A stretch of DNA of 64,000 nt from Ruegeria sp. AD91A (GTDB lineage Bacteria; Pseudomonadota; Alphaproteobacteria; Rhodobacterales; Rhodobacteraceae), in assembly GCF_003443535.1 (NCBI RefSeq), contig NZ_CP031946.1, positions 2,046,001 through 2,110,000 of the forward strand. Reading direction: 5' to 3'. The translations under genes were made by a program, and so were the position numbers. Below are positions 25,469-34,933 of the stretch, piece by piece. Position 1 is the stretch's first letter, and each line of letters starts with the position of its first letter. The notes beneath the pieces are model-generated. The model did not search any database. It saw only the letters and a program-made list of their open reading frames with translations, and was not told the DNA's origin.

Positions 25469-26820
25469 GCCTTCTGGCCACTCTTCCCGCTGTTGACAGC
25501 TATCACAGGCTTGGAGGAGGCGCTTTGCTAAGCGTCTTCGCCGTTTCCGAACTGGCCACCGCCGGCTTTGCAGCTGTGGGACGGGAAATGGCCCGGTTGA
25601 TCCAGGCTCTCAACCTATCTCCGAAGACACCTGAGGTCACAATTGATCACCGGCTGGCATCTATGTGGTTCGGCTATTCCTTCAAACCAGACGGTTGGGA
25701 CGTGCCCAGTTTGTGGGACGCGGTCGCGGGCGATTACAAAGCCGCGGATGGCTGGATCCGGTTGCACACAAACCTGCCCCGTCATCGCTCTGCTGCTTTG
25801 AGGGTCCTGGGCACCCAGCCCGAGCGCGAAGCGGTAGCAAAAGCTGTCAGGTCCTGGGCAATTTCGGAACTGGAAACAGCAGTTGTCGCCGAAGGTGGCG
25901 TGGCGGCAGCCATGCGCAGCCGGACCGAGTGGCTTGACCACCCGCAGGGCCGCGCCGTGTCGCGTGACCCCTTGATTGGCTGGCAAGGGCCACGTTATGT
26001 CAAGCTGCGCGACAGACCTCAGGCCACCGCTGATCGGCCTCTGGCAGGGTTGCGGGTGCTTGATCTGACTCGTGTTCTGGCCGGTCCGGTTTCAACGCGA
26101 ACACTGGCCGGTTTCGGGGCCGAGGTTTTGCGCATCGACCCACCTGACTGGGATGAACCGGGGGTGATCCCGGACATCTCGCTGGGGAAACACTGCGCCT
26201 ATCTTGACCTGAAATCGGAAGCTGGTCTCGAACGTCTGCACGGGCTGTTGTCTCAGGCCGATGTCTTCGTACACGGGTATCGCCCCGGCGCGCTGGATGC
26301 TCTGGGATTGACGCGGGCCAAACGTGACGACCTGGCTCCGAACCGGATCGAAGTCACGCTGGATGCCTATGGTTGGCAAGGTCCATGGTCGACCCGACGC
26401 GGGTTTGACAGCCTTGTCCAGATGAGCGCGGGTATTGCTCATGCCGGGATGGGTTGGGCTGACGCGGACAAACCGACCCCGTTGCCGGTTCAGGCTCTGG
26501 ACCACGCAACGGGCTACCTGATGGCTGCTGCAGTACTGTCCGCACTGGCCGAGGCCGCATCGGGCAATTCCATCATGCACGCGCATCTCTCTCTGGCGCG
26601 TACCGCCGAACTTCTGGCCGTGCTCGGAAAAGACGAAGCAGAATCCGCGCCCATCAGCCCGGCAACAACAGATTACAGCACGGCAACAGAGACTTCCGGC
26701 TGGGGTCCCGGCCATCGCCTCAAACCTGCGCTGAGGGTCGGCGAAGCGACGATGCGTTGGGATTTGCCTGCGTCGAAACTGGGCAATTCAAAACCTGTCT
26801 GGCCCTTCACCGCCAACTGA
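25465..26820 (+). CDS. Class III (CaiB/BaiF-type) CoA-transferase family protein
   Basis: 451 residues. RPLAGLRVLDLTRVLAGPVSTRTLAGFGAEVLRID is the N-terminal signature of CaiB/BaiF/formyl-CoA transferases, here preceded by about 185 residues. The ADVFVHGYRPGALDALGL segment also matches. Such enzymes transfer CoA between acids. The ATG overlaps the permease stop (ATGA), so it belongs to the ABC operon and may activate the imported compound as its CoA ester. An upstream in-frame ATG at 25369 would lie within the permease. Confidence 0.82.
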   Translation: MSLLATLPAVDSYHRLGGGALLSVFAVSELATAGFAAVGREMARLIQALNLSPKTPEVTIDHRLASMWFGYSFKPDGWDVPSLWDAVAGDYKAADGWIRLHTNLPRHRSAALRVLGTQPEREAVAKAVRSWAISELETAVVAEGGVAAAMRSRTEWLDHPQGRAVSRDPLIGWQGPRYVKLRDRPQATADRPLAGLRVLDLTRVLAGPVSTRTLAGFGAEVLRIDPPDWDEPGVIPDISLGKHCAYLDLKSEAGLERLHGLLSQADVFVHGYRPGALDALGLTRAKRDDLAPNRIEVTLDAYGWQGPWSTRRGFDSLVQMSAGIAHAGMGWADADKPTPLPVQALDHATGYLMAAAVLSALAEAASGNSIMHAHLSLARTAELLAVLGKDEAESAPISPATTDYSTATETSGWGPGHRLKPALRVGEATMRWDLPASKLGNSKPVWPFTAN

Positions 26821-26865
26821 CCGTCCGCCGCGCGGGACGCGCGGCCGGGCGCAACGCTTCGGGTG

Positions 26866-26883
26866 GCGTCTCGTCAGAGACGC
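26866..26883. terminator. Hairpin between convergent genes
   Basis: GCGTCTC, a four-base loop and GAGACGC form a perfect 7-bp stem in the 86-base gap between the CoA-transferase and the MscS gene. No T-run follows on either side, so it is at best a weak bidirectional terminator. Confidence 0.4.
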
Positions 26884-26906
26884 AGTCCAAAGCGACGGGA
26901 GCGCCC

Positions 26907-29300
26907 CTAACGATCATCGCCGCCTGGCCCGATATCGTCCAGATAATCCTCATCAATCGCCGCCTGCGCCGCACCTGTCACGGCCTCACGTTGATTAGGT
27001 GTCAGCTCTTCGGCCTCTTTGCCATCCGCCAACCTCACGGTGACTTCGCGATGCGCAAATTTGATGCCTTCCCGCGCGAACAGCTCGCGAATTTCCTGAT
27101 AGACCCTCTTGCGTATCAGCCATTGATCGCCCGGTTTGGTCATAAACTTGACCCGGATGATCATCGCTGAATCCTGCATTTCGATCACACCCTGGGACTT
27201 CAGCGGCTGTATGAAATTTTCTCCGATCACAGGATCGCTCAGCAACTCCTGGCCCAGCTTCTTGATCAGCTTGCGAACCTTTTCCACGTCAGTGTCATAC
27301 GTCACGCGCAGCGGCAGTTTCATGATCACCCAGTCACGGGAATAGTTGGTCAGAACTTTGATTTCACCAAAAGGAATCGTGTTCAGCGCGCCAAGATGGT
27401 GACGCAGCTGGAAGGACCGGACCGAGATTTTCTCGACCGTTCCCTTGACGTCTCCGATATCGATGTACTCACCCTTCCGAAAGGCATCATCCATCAGGAA
27501 AAACGCCCCTGAAAAAATATCTCGCACCAGTGTTTGAGACCCGAAGCCAACGGCCAGACCAACCACACCAGCACCTGCAAACAACGGGCTGACATTGATA
27601 CCAAGTTCCATGAGAACGATCAGCATGATCGTCACGACGACAACGGCCAGAATAGCGCCGCGGAACAATGGCAGCAGTGTCGCCAGCCGGCTTTGGCCGC
27701 CTTCTCCGCCCTCATCGCCCAATTCGGCCTCGGTGCCATCATCGACTTCCTCCGCTATCTTGCTGTCGATCCAGATGCGAAAGAAATGAAACAGAACGTA
27801 GCCGATGAAGATGATGACCATCACATCCAGCACGCGTGCAACCGGCAGGTCCTGGCTCCAGTCCGCCTCGGGATACCAAATCACCACAAGCGCATAGGCA
27901 CCGATCACAAATGCCAGAATTCCAGCCACCCGACGCGCCAGATCTTCATAGGTCAGAAGATACTGTCTGCGCTGTTCTGCCTCGGGCGTTTCCACGGTCT
28001 CGAAATCCGCATTAGCGGCGGCGGTGACGGTTTCTTCGTTTATCTCGTTGACCTTGCGTGAACGGTCAAAATACCGCTCCAGCACGTAGTTCATCGCACC
28101 ATAGGCGATAACAACGGACATGAAGATCATATAGCTGCTTGCGATCAGCGGCAGCGGCGTTGGGTTCTCCAGTGCAAGATCAACAGCCAAACGGAACCAG
28201 CTGAACACGACATAGACGATCAGTGCCGGCGCCCAGCCGAAGGATACGAACCGTAACAACCAGGACACCTGATCCGGCGCTCGTCCGCCACGGATTGCAT
28301 TTGAAATGGCCCGGGCATTGAAAAGGATCATCAGAATATTGCCCAAAGCACCCAACATTGTCAGGCAGCCATAGACCATGGCGTAGACGTTATAATTCAG
28401 CCCGAAATCCGCAACCCAGGTCGAAAACAGAACAACCGTGATGTCATAGGTCGCGAGTGCAGAAGCCCAGAGATACAGCCGCTTGGCATCCCGGTCCGAG
28501 AACGGTGGCAGTCGATATTGGCTCAGGTAGGGTGACAAAACCATCCGCCACAGATCGGACACCGTGCGCGACAGGAAGAACGCCGTGAAGATCGCCGTGA
28601 CCGTGAATTGGATCGAGATATCGTCTGCTTCGCCAAAAAACAGATACCCGACGATCAGCGCCATAAGCATCGCAAAAATCGTCGCTCCGATCCCCATCAG
28701 GAACCGGAACAGCAGGAAGGGCATCTTTTCGCGGTAGCCTTGCGGTTCATCCTTGATCCGCGCAACAACCCAGCGGCGCGCGATGCGTTTTCCGTATATC
28801 TCGATAGACAGCCAGCGCCCCAACAACAGGAACAGGATGTTCCAGCCCAGAACTTCGACATAGGTCTGAATACGACCGTCCGGGCTGGTCTGACGCAGGA
28901 CATACTTCACTTCGAACACCGAATACGGCAGCGCCTCAAGCCGTGACTGCATCGACTCACGGAATTTCGAGAACCGCTCCTGCGCCTTCATCAGCTGCGA
29001 TCCGCCACCCATGGGATTGTTCGAATCGCTGGCCGCATCATCCGGGCCCGCATCCGCGCTGCCGGCTGTTGTCACAACCTGCCCAGCGCTGTCGATGACG
29101 ATCACACTTGCCCCGGCTTCACTGGCCGCGCGAATTGCCTCCGCCAAATCACTTTCTTGCGTGGTTTCAGACGAACTGCCCGAGCTATACCCCGGAATCA
29201 ACGACGACTGCGCTGAGACGCTGACCGGAAGTGCTAGAACAAAAGCCCACAAAGCCAGAGTTATTGCGGCCAGAAAGGTGTGTTTCATAGGGTTTTGCAT
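26907..29300 (-). CDS. Mechanosensitive ion channel, MscS family (large, multi-helix)
   Basis: 797 residues. An N-terminal signal-like helix (LAAITLALWAFVLALPVSVSA) is followed by an acidic, low-complexity periplasmic part to about residue 110 and then some ten membrane helices. The C-terminal third has the MscS pore and beta domain: AGAGVVGLAVGFGSQTLVRDIFSGAFFLMDD and the YIDIGDVKGTVEKISVRSFQLR segment. The C-terminus is acidic. It protects against hypo-osmotic shock. The start at 29300 is uncertain; 29288 is equally placed. Confidence 0.87.
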   Translation of the reverse strand: MQNPMKHTFLAAITLALWAFVLALPVSVSAQSSLIPGYSSGSSSETTQESDLAEAIRAASEAGASVIVIDSAGQVVTTAGSADAGPDDAASDSNNPMGGGSQLMKAQERFSKFRESMQSRLEALPYSVFEVKYVLRQTSPDGRIQTYVEVLGWNILFLLLGRWLSIEIYGKRIARRWVVARIKDEPQGYREKMPFLLFRFLMGIGATIFAMLMALIVGYLFFGEADDISIQFTVTAIFTAFFLSRTVSDLWRMVLSPYLSQYRLPPFSDRDAKRLYLWASALATYDITVVLFSTWVADFGLNYNVYAMVYGCLTMLGALGNILMILFNARAISNAIRGGRAPDQVSWLLRFVSFGWAPALIVYVVFSWFRLAVDLALENPTPLPLIASSYMIFMSVVIAYGAMNYVLERYFDRSRKVNEINEETVTAAANADFETVETPEAEQRRQYLLTYEDLARRVAGILAFVIGAYALVVIWYPEADWSQDLPVARVLDVMVIIFIGYVLFHFFRIWIDSKIAEEVDDGTEAELGDEGGEGGQSRLATLLPLFRGAILAVVVVTIMLIVLMELGINVSPLFAGAGVVGLAVGFGSQTLVRDIFSGAFFLMDDAFRKGEYIDIGDVKGTVEKISVRSFQLRHHLGALNTIPFGEIKVLTNYSRDWVIMKLPLRVTYDTDVEKVRKLIKKLGQELLSDPVIGENFIQPLKSQGVIEMQDSAMIIRVKFMTKPGDQWLIRKRVYQEIRELFAREGIKFAHREVTVRLADGKEAEELTPNQREAVTGAAQAAIDEDYLDDIGPGGDDR

Positions 29301-29678
29301 CCAGCTTTTCCGATAGCGGCCAGACTACAGAAGGGTTTCAGGCAGTTCAAACACTCGGGTGTGACCTGCTCAACATCGTGATCCGGCGTGTTCTTGACGC
29401 ACTGTTTGATCACGGATGTTTTCAATCTGGTGAAAATTGAATATGAACGAACAGAAGTTTAAGGCCCTGCCCCTTTGCCAGTTCACCTGCTCTTTTGTGA
29501 TCCCTCTCAAGCCTTGGTGCGATATGTCGCGAAATCGCCGATATGCTGTTGCCAAATCGCAATGTTTGGAACATTTGCGGAAGAGCATTTCCTCCTTTGG
29601 CAAGCGTGGCTGGGAAATATACAGTAACGCTTGCAAACGCGCGGATTTCGAACCGGGATCAAGAAGACGGGCAACACT
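29301..29678. other. 378-base intergenic region, promoter of the glycan cluster
   Basis: No supported gene. An 81-codon ORF at 29437-29682 has no recognisable content and overlaps the true start at 29679. The stretch is AT-richer than its surroundings and should contain promoters for the minus-strand channel and the plus-strand seven-gene cluster. Confidence 0.4.
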
Positions 29679-30893
29679 ATGAGCCTTAGCAAAACCAAAT
29701 CCAAACCGGACCGCGCGCCGCGTATCCTGTTTTACAGCCACGACACGTTCGGGCTGGGCCATCTTCGCCGGTCGCGGGCTTTGGCGGCTGCGATCACGCA
29801 GGCGGATCAAAGCGCGTCGGCACTGATCCTGACCGGCTCGCCTGTGGCCGGTCGGTTTACGTTTCCCCGCCGCGTCGATCACGTGCGCCTGCCCGGTGTG
29901 ACCAAACGTGCTGACGGATCCTATGCTGCGCGCACAATCGGGATGGGCATCGAAGAAGTGACCGAATTGCGGTCGGGTCTGATTCAAACAGCAGTTCAGC
30001 AATTCGACCCCGATATTCTGATCGTCGACAAGGAACCGACAGGGTTTCGGGGGGAATTGCTTCCGACCCTGAAATACCTGCAACACAACTGCGGAACGAA
30101 ACTGGTGCTTGGGTTGCGCGATGTTCTGGATGAACCCGAAGTGTTGGCCGCTGAATGGGCGCGCAAGGAAGCCATTGATGCGACCGAGCGGTTTTATCAC
30201 GAAATCTGGGTTTACGGCTTGCAGTCGATTTATGACCCGACACAGGGGCTGCCCCTGAGCCCGGCGGCGCAGTCCCGCATTCACTGGACGGGGTATCTGC
30301 GCCGTGATCTAGGCCCAGTCGGCGGACCACCGGAACAACCCTATATCCTGATCACGCCCGGCGGTGGCGGCGATGGCAAGGCGATGGTCAACCTCGTTCT
30401 GTCTGCATACGAAAAAGATCCGGATCTGTCACCGCGCGCGGTTCTGGTCTACGGTCCCTTCCTGTCTGGCGAGTTGCGAGAGGATTTCGAAACGCGCGTC
30501 GCGGCTCTGAACGGTCGTGTCACTGCTGTTGGCTTCGAATCCCAAATCGAAACACTTTTTGCAGGCGCCAAAGGCGTCGTCTGCATGGGTGGCTACAACA
30601 CGTTCTGCGAGGTTCTGTCCTTCGACAAACGCGCGGTCATCGTCCCGCGCACCACGCCCCGGCTGGAACAGTGGATTCGGGCTTCGCGTGCAGAAGGGTT
30701 GGGCCTCGTGCGGATGCTGGATGAAAACCGGGATGGCCTGACACCGGATTCGATGATCCGTGCCATTCGGGAACTGCCGCATCAATCCCTGCCGTCCCAA
30801 ACCATCCAGAGCGGATTGCTGGACGGGCTGAACTATGTCACGGACCGCATCGAGAGCATGCTGACCTGGGAACAGGAACGAGCCACCGGATGA
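29679..30893 (+). CDS. Predicted glycosyltransferase (COG4671-like, GT-B/MurG fold)
   Basis: 404 residues. ILFYSHDTFGLGHLRRSRALAAAI at the N-terminus, VDKEPTGFRGELLPTL and LVLGLRDVLDEPEV in the first domain, and GGYNTFCEVLSFDKRAVIVPR in the C-terminal domain fit the COG4671 family of GT-B enzymes related to MurG. The ITPGGGGDGK loop is the glycine-rich nucleotide-sugar site. The ATG at 29679 is preferred to 29631 because the family N-terminus starts there. It opens a cluster of seven overlapping genes. Confidence 0.82.
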   Translation: MSLSKTKSKPDRAPRILFYSHDTFGLGHLRRSRALAAAITQADQSASALILTGSPVAGRFTFPRRVDHVRLPGVTKRADGSYAARTIGMGIEEVTELRSGLIQTAVQQFDPDILIVDKEPTGFRGELLPTLKYLQHNCGTKLVLGLRDVLDEPEVLAAEWARKEAIDATERFYHEIWVYGLQSIYDPTQGLPLSPAAQSRIHWTGYLRRDLGPVGGPPEQPYILITPGGGGDGKAMVNLVLSAYEKDPDLSPRAVLVYGPFLSGELREDFETRVAALNGRVTAVGFESQIETLFAGAKGVVCMGGYNTFCEVLSFDKRAVIVPRTTPRLEQWIRASRAEGLGLVRMLDENRDGLTPDSMIRAIRELPHQSLPSQTIQSGLLDGLNYVTDRIESMLTWEQERATG

Positions 30894-32137
30894 CCTCAGA
30901 TTCCCCTACTCTGGCGGTTGTGGTCAAAGGCTGGCCACGACTGTCTGAAACGTTCATCGCGCAGGAACTTGTCGCCTTGCAGGATGCCGGACATCATTTT
31001 GACATCTGGTCTTTGCGGCACCCGACCGACACGAAACGCCACCCTCTGCATGACCGTTTCACAGGGCAGGTCCGATACCTGCCCGAGTATCTTCATGACG
31101 AACCCAAACGGGTCTGGGCGGCACGGACCCTGGCCCAAACGCTTCCCGGTTACGACAGGGCCTATCGGATCTGGCGTCAGGACTTGAAGCGCGACCCGAC
31201 ACCCAATCGCATCCGCCGGTTTGGGCAAGCCTGTGTTCTGGCCGCTGAATTGCCTGCCCAGACGCAAGGGTTGTACGCTCATTTCATGCACACGCCGTCG
31301 TCCGTTACCCGTTACGCCGCCATCATGCGCGAATTGCCGTGGAGTTTTTCGGCTCATGCCAAGGATATCTGGACGTCGCCGGATTGGGAAAAACGTGAAA
31401 AGCTGAAAGCCGCATCCTACGGGGCCACGTTTGGCGCCACCTGTACAGCCATCGGAGCGGATCATCTGCGCAGCCTGGCCGATGACCCCAAGCGCGTGGA
31501 TTTGATCTATCACGGGTTGGACCTGTCTCGCTTTCCTGAACCGCCAACGCAAAGGCTGCGTGCTGCGGGCGGTCCTTTTCACATGATTTCCGTCGGGCGT
31601 CTTGTCGAGAAAAAAGGCTTCGATCGTCTGGTCGCGGCTTTTGCATTGCTGCCCGATGACCTGGATTGGCACTGGACCCATATCGGTGGTGGCGCATTGG
31701 GTGATGCTTTGCGGGCGATGGCGAACACAGCCGGCATCGCGAACCGGATCACCTGGAAAGGGGCCTGCGACCAGCCGGAGGTCATCGAAGCGATGCGTGA
31801 TGCCGACCTGTTCGTTCTGCCCAGCCGCATCGCGAAGGACGGAGACCGCGACGGGTTGCCGAATGTGTTGATGGAGGCCGCGTCTCAGCTGTTGCCAATC
31901 CTGTCGACTCCGATCTCGGCGATCCCCGAGTTTATTGAAACCGGAACGCATGGGGTTTTGTCCGATGACGACCCATCGGCGCTGGCAGAAGCCATTGAAG
32001 GTTTGGCAACCGATCCGCAGCAGGCCGCAAGAATGGCACGTGCAGCCTATGATCGCCTGCAAGCCGAGTTTCGGATGGCCCCCGGCATCGCACGGCTGTC
32101 TGAACGCCTCAATTCCATGTGCATGGAAAACGCGTAA
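30890..32137 (+). CDS. Glycosyltransferase, GT4-like
   Basis: 415 residues. The C-terminal half has the retaining GT-B pattern: MISVGRLVEKKGFDRLVAAF, GGGALGDALRAM, and DLFVLPSRIAKDGDRDGLPNVLMEAAS with the conserved E-x7-E acidic residues. The N-terminal LSETFIAQELVALQ segment is typical of exopolysaccharide and colanic-acid-type transferases. ATGA overlap with the gene before and TAATG with the one after. Confidence 0.85.
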   Translation: MTSDSPTLAVVVKGWPRLSETFIAQELVALQDAGHHFDIWSLRHPTDTKRHPLHDRFTGQVRYLPEYLHDEPKRVWAARTLAQTLPGYDRAYRIWRQDLKRDPTPNRIRRFGQACVLAAELPAQTQGLYAHFMHTPSSVTRYAAIMRELPWSFSAHAKDIWTSPDWEKREKLKAASYGATFGATCTAIGADHLRSLADDPKRVDLIYHGLDLSRFPEPPTQRLRAAGGPFHMISVGRLVEKKGFDRLVAAFALLPDDLDWHWTHIGGGALGDALRAMANTAGIANRITWKGACDQPEVIEAMRDADLFVLPSRIAKDGDRDGLPNVLMEAASQLLPILSTPISAIPEFIETGTHGVLSDDDPSALAEAIEGLATDPQQAARMARAAYDRLQAEFRMAPGIARLSERLNSMCMENA

Positions 32138-33213
32138 TGGCGCGGGTCGCGTTTTATGCCCCGATGAAATCTCCTGACAGCCCGAAACCTTCGGGCGACC
32201 GTGAAATGGCCAGGAACCTGATGCAGGCGCTGACCGCAGAGGGTGATACGGTCGATCTGGCGACCGACTTGCGCATTTATGACAAAAGCGGCGACGAAGA
32301 CTTGCAACATGCCCTGAGACGCGCGGCAGAGGATGAAGCGAAACGACTTATCTCTGACATGCCTTCAGATACTAGTCTTTGGGTGACCTACCACAATTAT
32401 TACAAGGCACCTGACCTGCTGGGCCCTCGGGTTTGCAAGGCGCACGGCATTCCCTATGTGCAACTGGAAAGCACCCGCGCATCCAGCCGGTTAAGCGGGC
32501 CGTGGGCTGAATTTGCCAAGGCGGCGCATCAGGCCTGCGATGCAGCAGATGTGATCTTTTATCACACGGCCAACGACCTGATCACTTTGGAGCGGGATCG
32601 TTTTGGCGATCAGGCTTTGGTCGAATTGCCTCCGTTCCTGCCAATGGCCGAATTGCCCCCCGCCGCCATCGGCGGTGAACCCATGCTGACCGTCGGCATG
32701 ATGCGGTACGGGGACAAGCTGGCGTCCTATCAGATATTGTCCGAGGCCCTGGCGCATTTGACAGGAGACTGGCACCTCAATATCGCGGGAGACGGCCCGG
32801 CGCGCAGGCAGGTTGAGACCCTGATGGCACCATTCGGACATCGGGTGAGTTTTCTGGGTCAGCTTGACCGGGAAGAATTGCAACGCGTCTATCAACAGTC
32901 GTCTCTGCTTGCCTGGCCCGGAGTAAATGAGGCTTACGGGATGATTTACCTTGAGGCGCAGGCCGCGGGATTGCCTGTCGTCGCTCAGGATCGGCCCGGC
33001 GTACGCGATGTTCTGTCCCCCGCGGCCTATCCGTCTGTCGCAAGCGGTGCCAAGGGATTTGCGGATGGCATGCAAGCTCTTCTTTCGGATTCCATGCTGC
33101 GCCACTCTCTCGCCGCTGCAGCACGCGACTACGTGGCAGAGCGCCACCTGATGCCACAGGCGACCGAGCGTTTGTGGGCAACCCTCCGACCTCTGCTGAA
33201 GGACGTATCATGA
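32137..33213 (+). CDS. Glycosyltransferase, GT4-like
   Basis: 358 residues. KPSGDREMARNLMQAL is an N-terminal glycine loop, NIAGDGPARRQVE the GT-B donor-site hinge, and WPGVNEAYGMIYLEAQAAGLPVVAQ the acidic E-x7-E donor motif. ATG 32137 shares one base with the upstream stop (TAATG), which favours it over 32119. It acts with the flanking transferases on a common glycan of unknown structure. Confidence 0.85.
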   Translation: MARVAFYAPMKSPDSPKPSGDREMARNLMQALTAEGDTVDLATDLRIYDKSGDEDLQHALRRAAEDEAKRLISDMPSDTSLWVTYHNYYKAPDLLGPRVCKAHGIPYVQLESTRASSRLSGPWAEFAKAAHQACDAADVIFYHTANDLITLERDRFGDQALVELPPFLPMAELPPAAIGGEPMLTVGMMRYGDKLASYQILSEALAHLTGDWHLNIAGDGPARRQVETLMAPFGHRVSFLGQLDREELQRVYQQSSLLAWPGVNEAYGMIYLEAQAAGLPVVAQDRPGVRDVLSPAAYPSVASGAKGFADGMQALLSDSMLRHSLAAAARDYVAERHLMPQATERLWATLRPLLKDVS

Positions 33214-33794
33214 CCCGGCTTGCATTGCTCCGCCATGGGCACACCCATTGGAACCGCGCGGGACGGATCCAGGGGCGCAGCGACATACCGCTGGACGATG
33301 ACGCCCGAGCCGAACTGGCAGGCTATGGATTGCCGCAGGACTGGGCCAAAGCTGACATCTGGTCCAGCCCCCTGCACCGCGCCAGTGAGACGGCGCAAAT
33401 CGTGACTGGTCGCGACCCGAACACCTCGGACGCGTTGACGGAGATGAACTGGGGCGATTGGGAAGGTCTGCGCGGAGTTGACCTGATCGCGGACACATCC
33501 AGCGGGTATCGTCATATCGAGAGTTGGAGCTGGGATTTCCGCCCACCAAACGGGGAAAGCCCGGCCGAGGTTCGCGACAGGCTTCACCCGTGGCTGTCCG
33601 AGTTGCAGCGGGATACCGTCGCGGTCTGCCATATCGGAATCATGCGGGTCATTCTGGCCCAGGCTTGGGGGTGGAATTTTGAAGGCCCTGCCCCCTTTAA
33701 GATCAAACGCAATCGGCTGTATATCGTCGACATGAATACCATGACCGCCGACGCCGACCCCGTTCGCCTGATCAAACGCGAGGCCCCGCAATGA
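33210..33794 (+). CDS. Histidine phosphatase family protein
   Basis: 194 residues with the N-terminal LALLRHGHTHWNRAGRIQGRSD motif, in which the RHG His is phosphorylated, and the late VCHIGIMRVILA with the second catalytic His. The closest types are alpha-ribazole phosphatase and phosphoglycerate-mutase-like phosphatases. Inside a glycosyltransferase cluster it probably dephosphorylates a sugar phosphate or lipid-linked intermediate. ATGA overlaps on both sides. Confidence 0.85.
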   Translation: MTRLALLRHGHTHWNRAGRIQGRSDIPLDDDARAELAGYGLPQDWAKADIWSSPLHRASETAQIVTGRDPNTSDALTEMNWGDWEGLRGVDLIADTSSGYRHIESWSWDFRPPNGESPAEVRDRLHPWLSELQRDTVAVCHIGIMRVILAQAWGWNFEGPAPFKIKRNRLYIVDMNTMTADADPVRLIKREAPQ

Positions 33795-34933
33795 AGGTGA
33801 TGATCATCGTCACGCACCTGTTGGGCACCGGGCATCTCAGCCGGGCGCTGACATTGGGGCGGGCATTTCGGGATGATGGCCAAGACGTCATGGTCGTGAC
33901 GGGTGGCATGCCCGCGCCGCAATTGGATAGCACCGGCATGACCCTGTTCGGCTTGCCGCCTCTCAGGTCAGAAGGAACCAACTTCACCCGTTTGCTGACC
34001 GAAAGCGGTGAAGAGGCTGACGCGGCCTATTACGCCGCGCGTGAGGCAACCTTGGTGCAGGCGGTCAAAAGCTTCCAGCCGCATATCCTGATCACCGAGC
34101 TTTACCCCTTTGGCCGCCGATCACTCTCGGCCGAGTTCGATGCGGCCCTGAATGCGGCGAGCGCCTTGCCTGAGCGTCCCGTCATTCTCGCGTCGATCCG
34201 AGACATTCTGGCTCCGCCCTCCAAACCCGCCAAGGCGGAGCGCGCGGATGAAATCGTGTCTCGGTATTATGACGGCATTCTGGTTCATTCGACCGAAAGC
34301 GTTACGCCCCTGTCGGTCAGTTGGCCGGTGTCGGACCGACTGGCCAAGCGACTTCACTACACTGGCTTTGTGGCGCCCGCATTGCCCCAACCTCACCCCG
34401 ACGCGGCGGGTCAGAATGAAATCCTGGTCAGCACTGGCGGCGGATCTGTTGGGCAACCGATCTTTCGCGCGGCCATCGAGGCCGCCCGAAAGATGCCCGA
34501 CAGGCGCTGGCGCCTGCTGGTCGGTGGAACGGATGCACGGGCGCGGATCGCTGAATTGTCCCGGCCGGCTGCAGGTGCTTCGGTTGTTCTGGAACCTGTG
34601 CGGCCGGATTTTCGCCAGATGCTGCCCCTTGCAGCGGCGTCGGTCAGCATGTGCGGCTACAACACTGCCATGGATATCCTTCAAAGTGGTACCGCCGCCG
34701 TGTTTGTACCTTTCGACGACGGCAAAGAGGTAGAACAAGGGCTGCGCGGGCAGAGCCTGTCCGATCTTCCTGCAATCGAAGTTCTGGAAAGCAGAACGTT
34801 GAGCGGGGCGACATTGGCTCAGGCGGTGGAGCGTGTCGTGGCCGACGGCCCCCGTGTACAACAGGATTTCGGTTTTGACGGAGCCATCCAATCCGTTCAC
34901 ATCGCCAAGCGCCTGCTGGAGCAGCGTACATGA
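33791..34933 (+). CDS. Predicted glycosyltransferase, MurG/COG4671-like
   Basis: 380 residues. VTHLLGTGHLSRALTLGRAF is an N-terminal acceptor-binding glycine loop, VSTGGGSVGQ the donor loop, and MCGYNTAMDILQSGTAAVFVPF the C-terminal domain motif shared with MurG-type enzymes. It resembles the first gene of the cluster in plan, though not closely in sequence, suggesting an old duplication or parallel recruitment. Translationally coupled on both sides. Confidence 0.8.
   Translation: MKVMIIVTHLLGTGHLSRALTLGRAFRDDGQDVMVVTGGMPAPQLDSTGMTLFGLPPLRSEGTNFTRLLTESGEEADAAYYAAREATLVQAVKSFQPHILITELYPFGRRSLSAEFDAALNAASALPERPVILASIRDILAPPSKPAKAERADEIVSRYYDGILVHSTESVTPLSVSWPVSDRLAKRLHYTGFVAPALPQPHPDAAGQNEILVSTGGGSVGQPIFRAAIEAARKMPDRRWRLLVGGTDARARIAELSRPAAGASVVLEPVRPDFRQMLPLAAASVSMCGYNTAMDILQSGTAAVFVPFDDGKEVEQGLRGQSLSDLPAIEVLESRTLSGATLAQAVERVVADGPRVQQDFGFDGAIQSVHIAKRLLEQRT

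Noticed and set aside
29437-29682. 81-codon plus-strand ORF before the glycan cluster
   Set aside because: No recognisable content, overlaps the better start at 29679, and codon use looks random.
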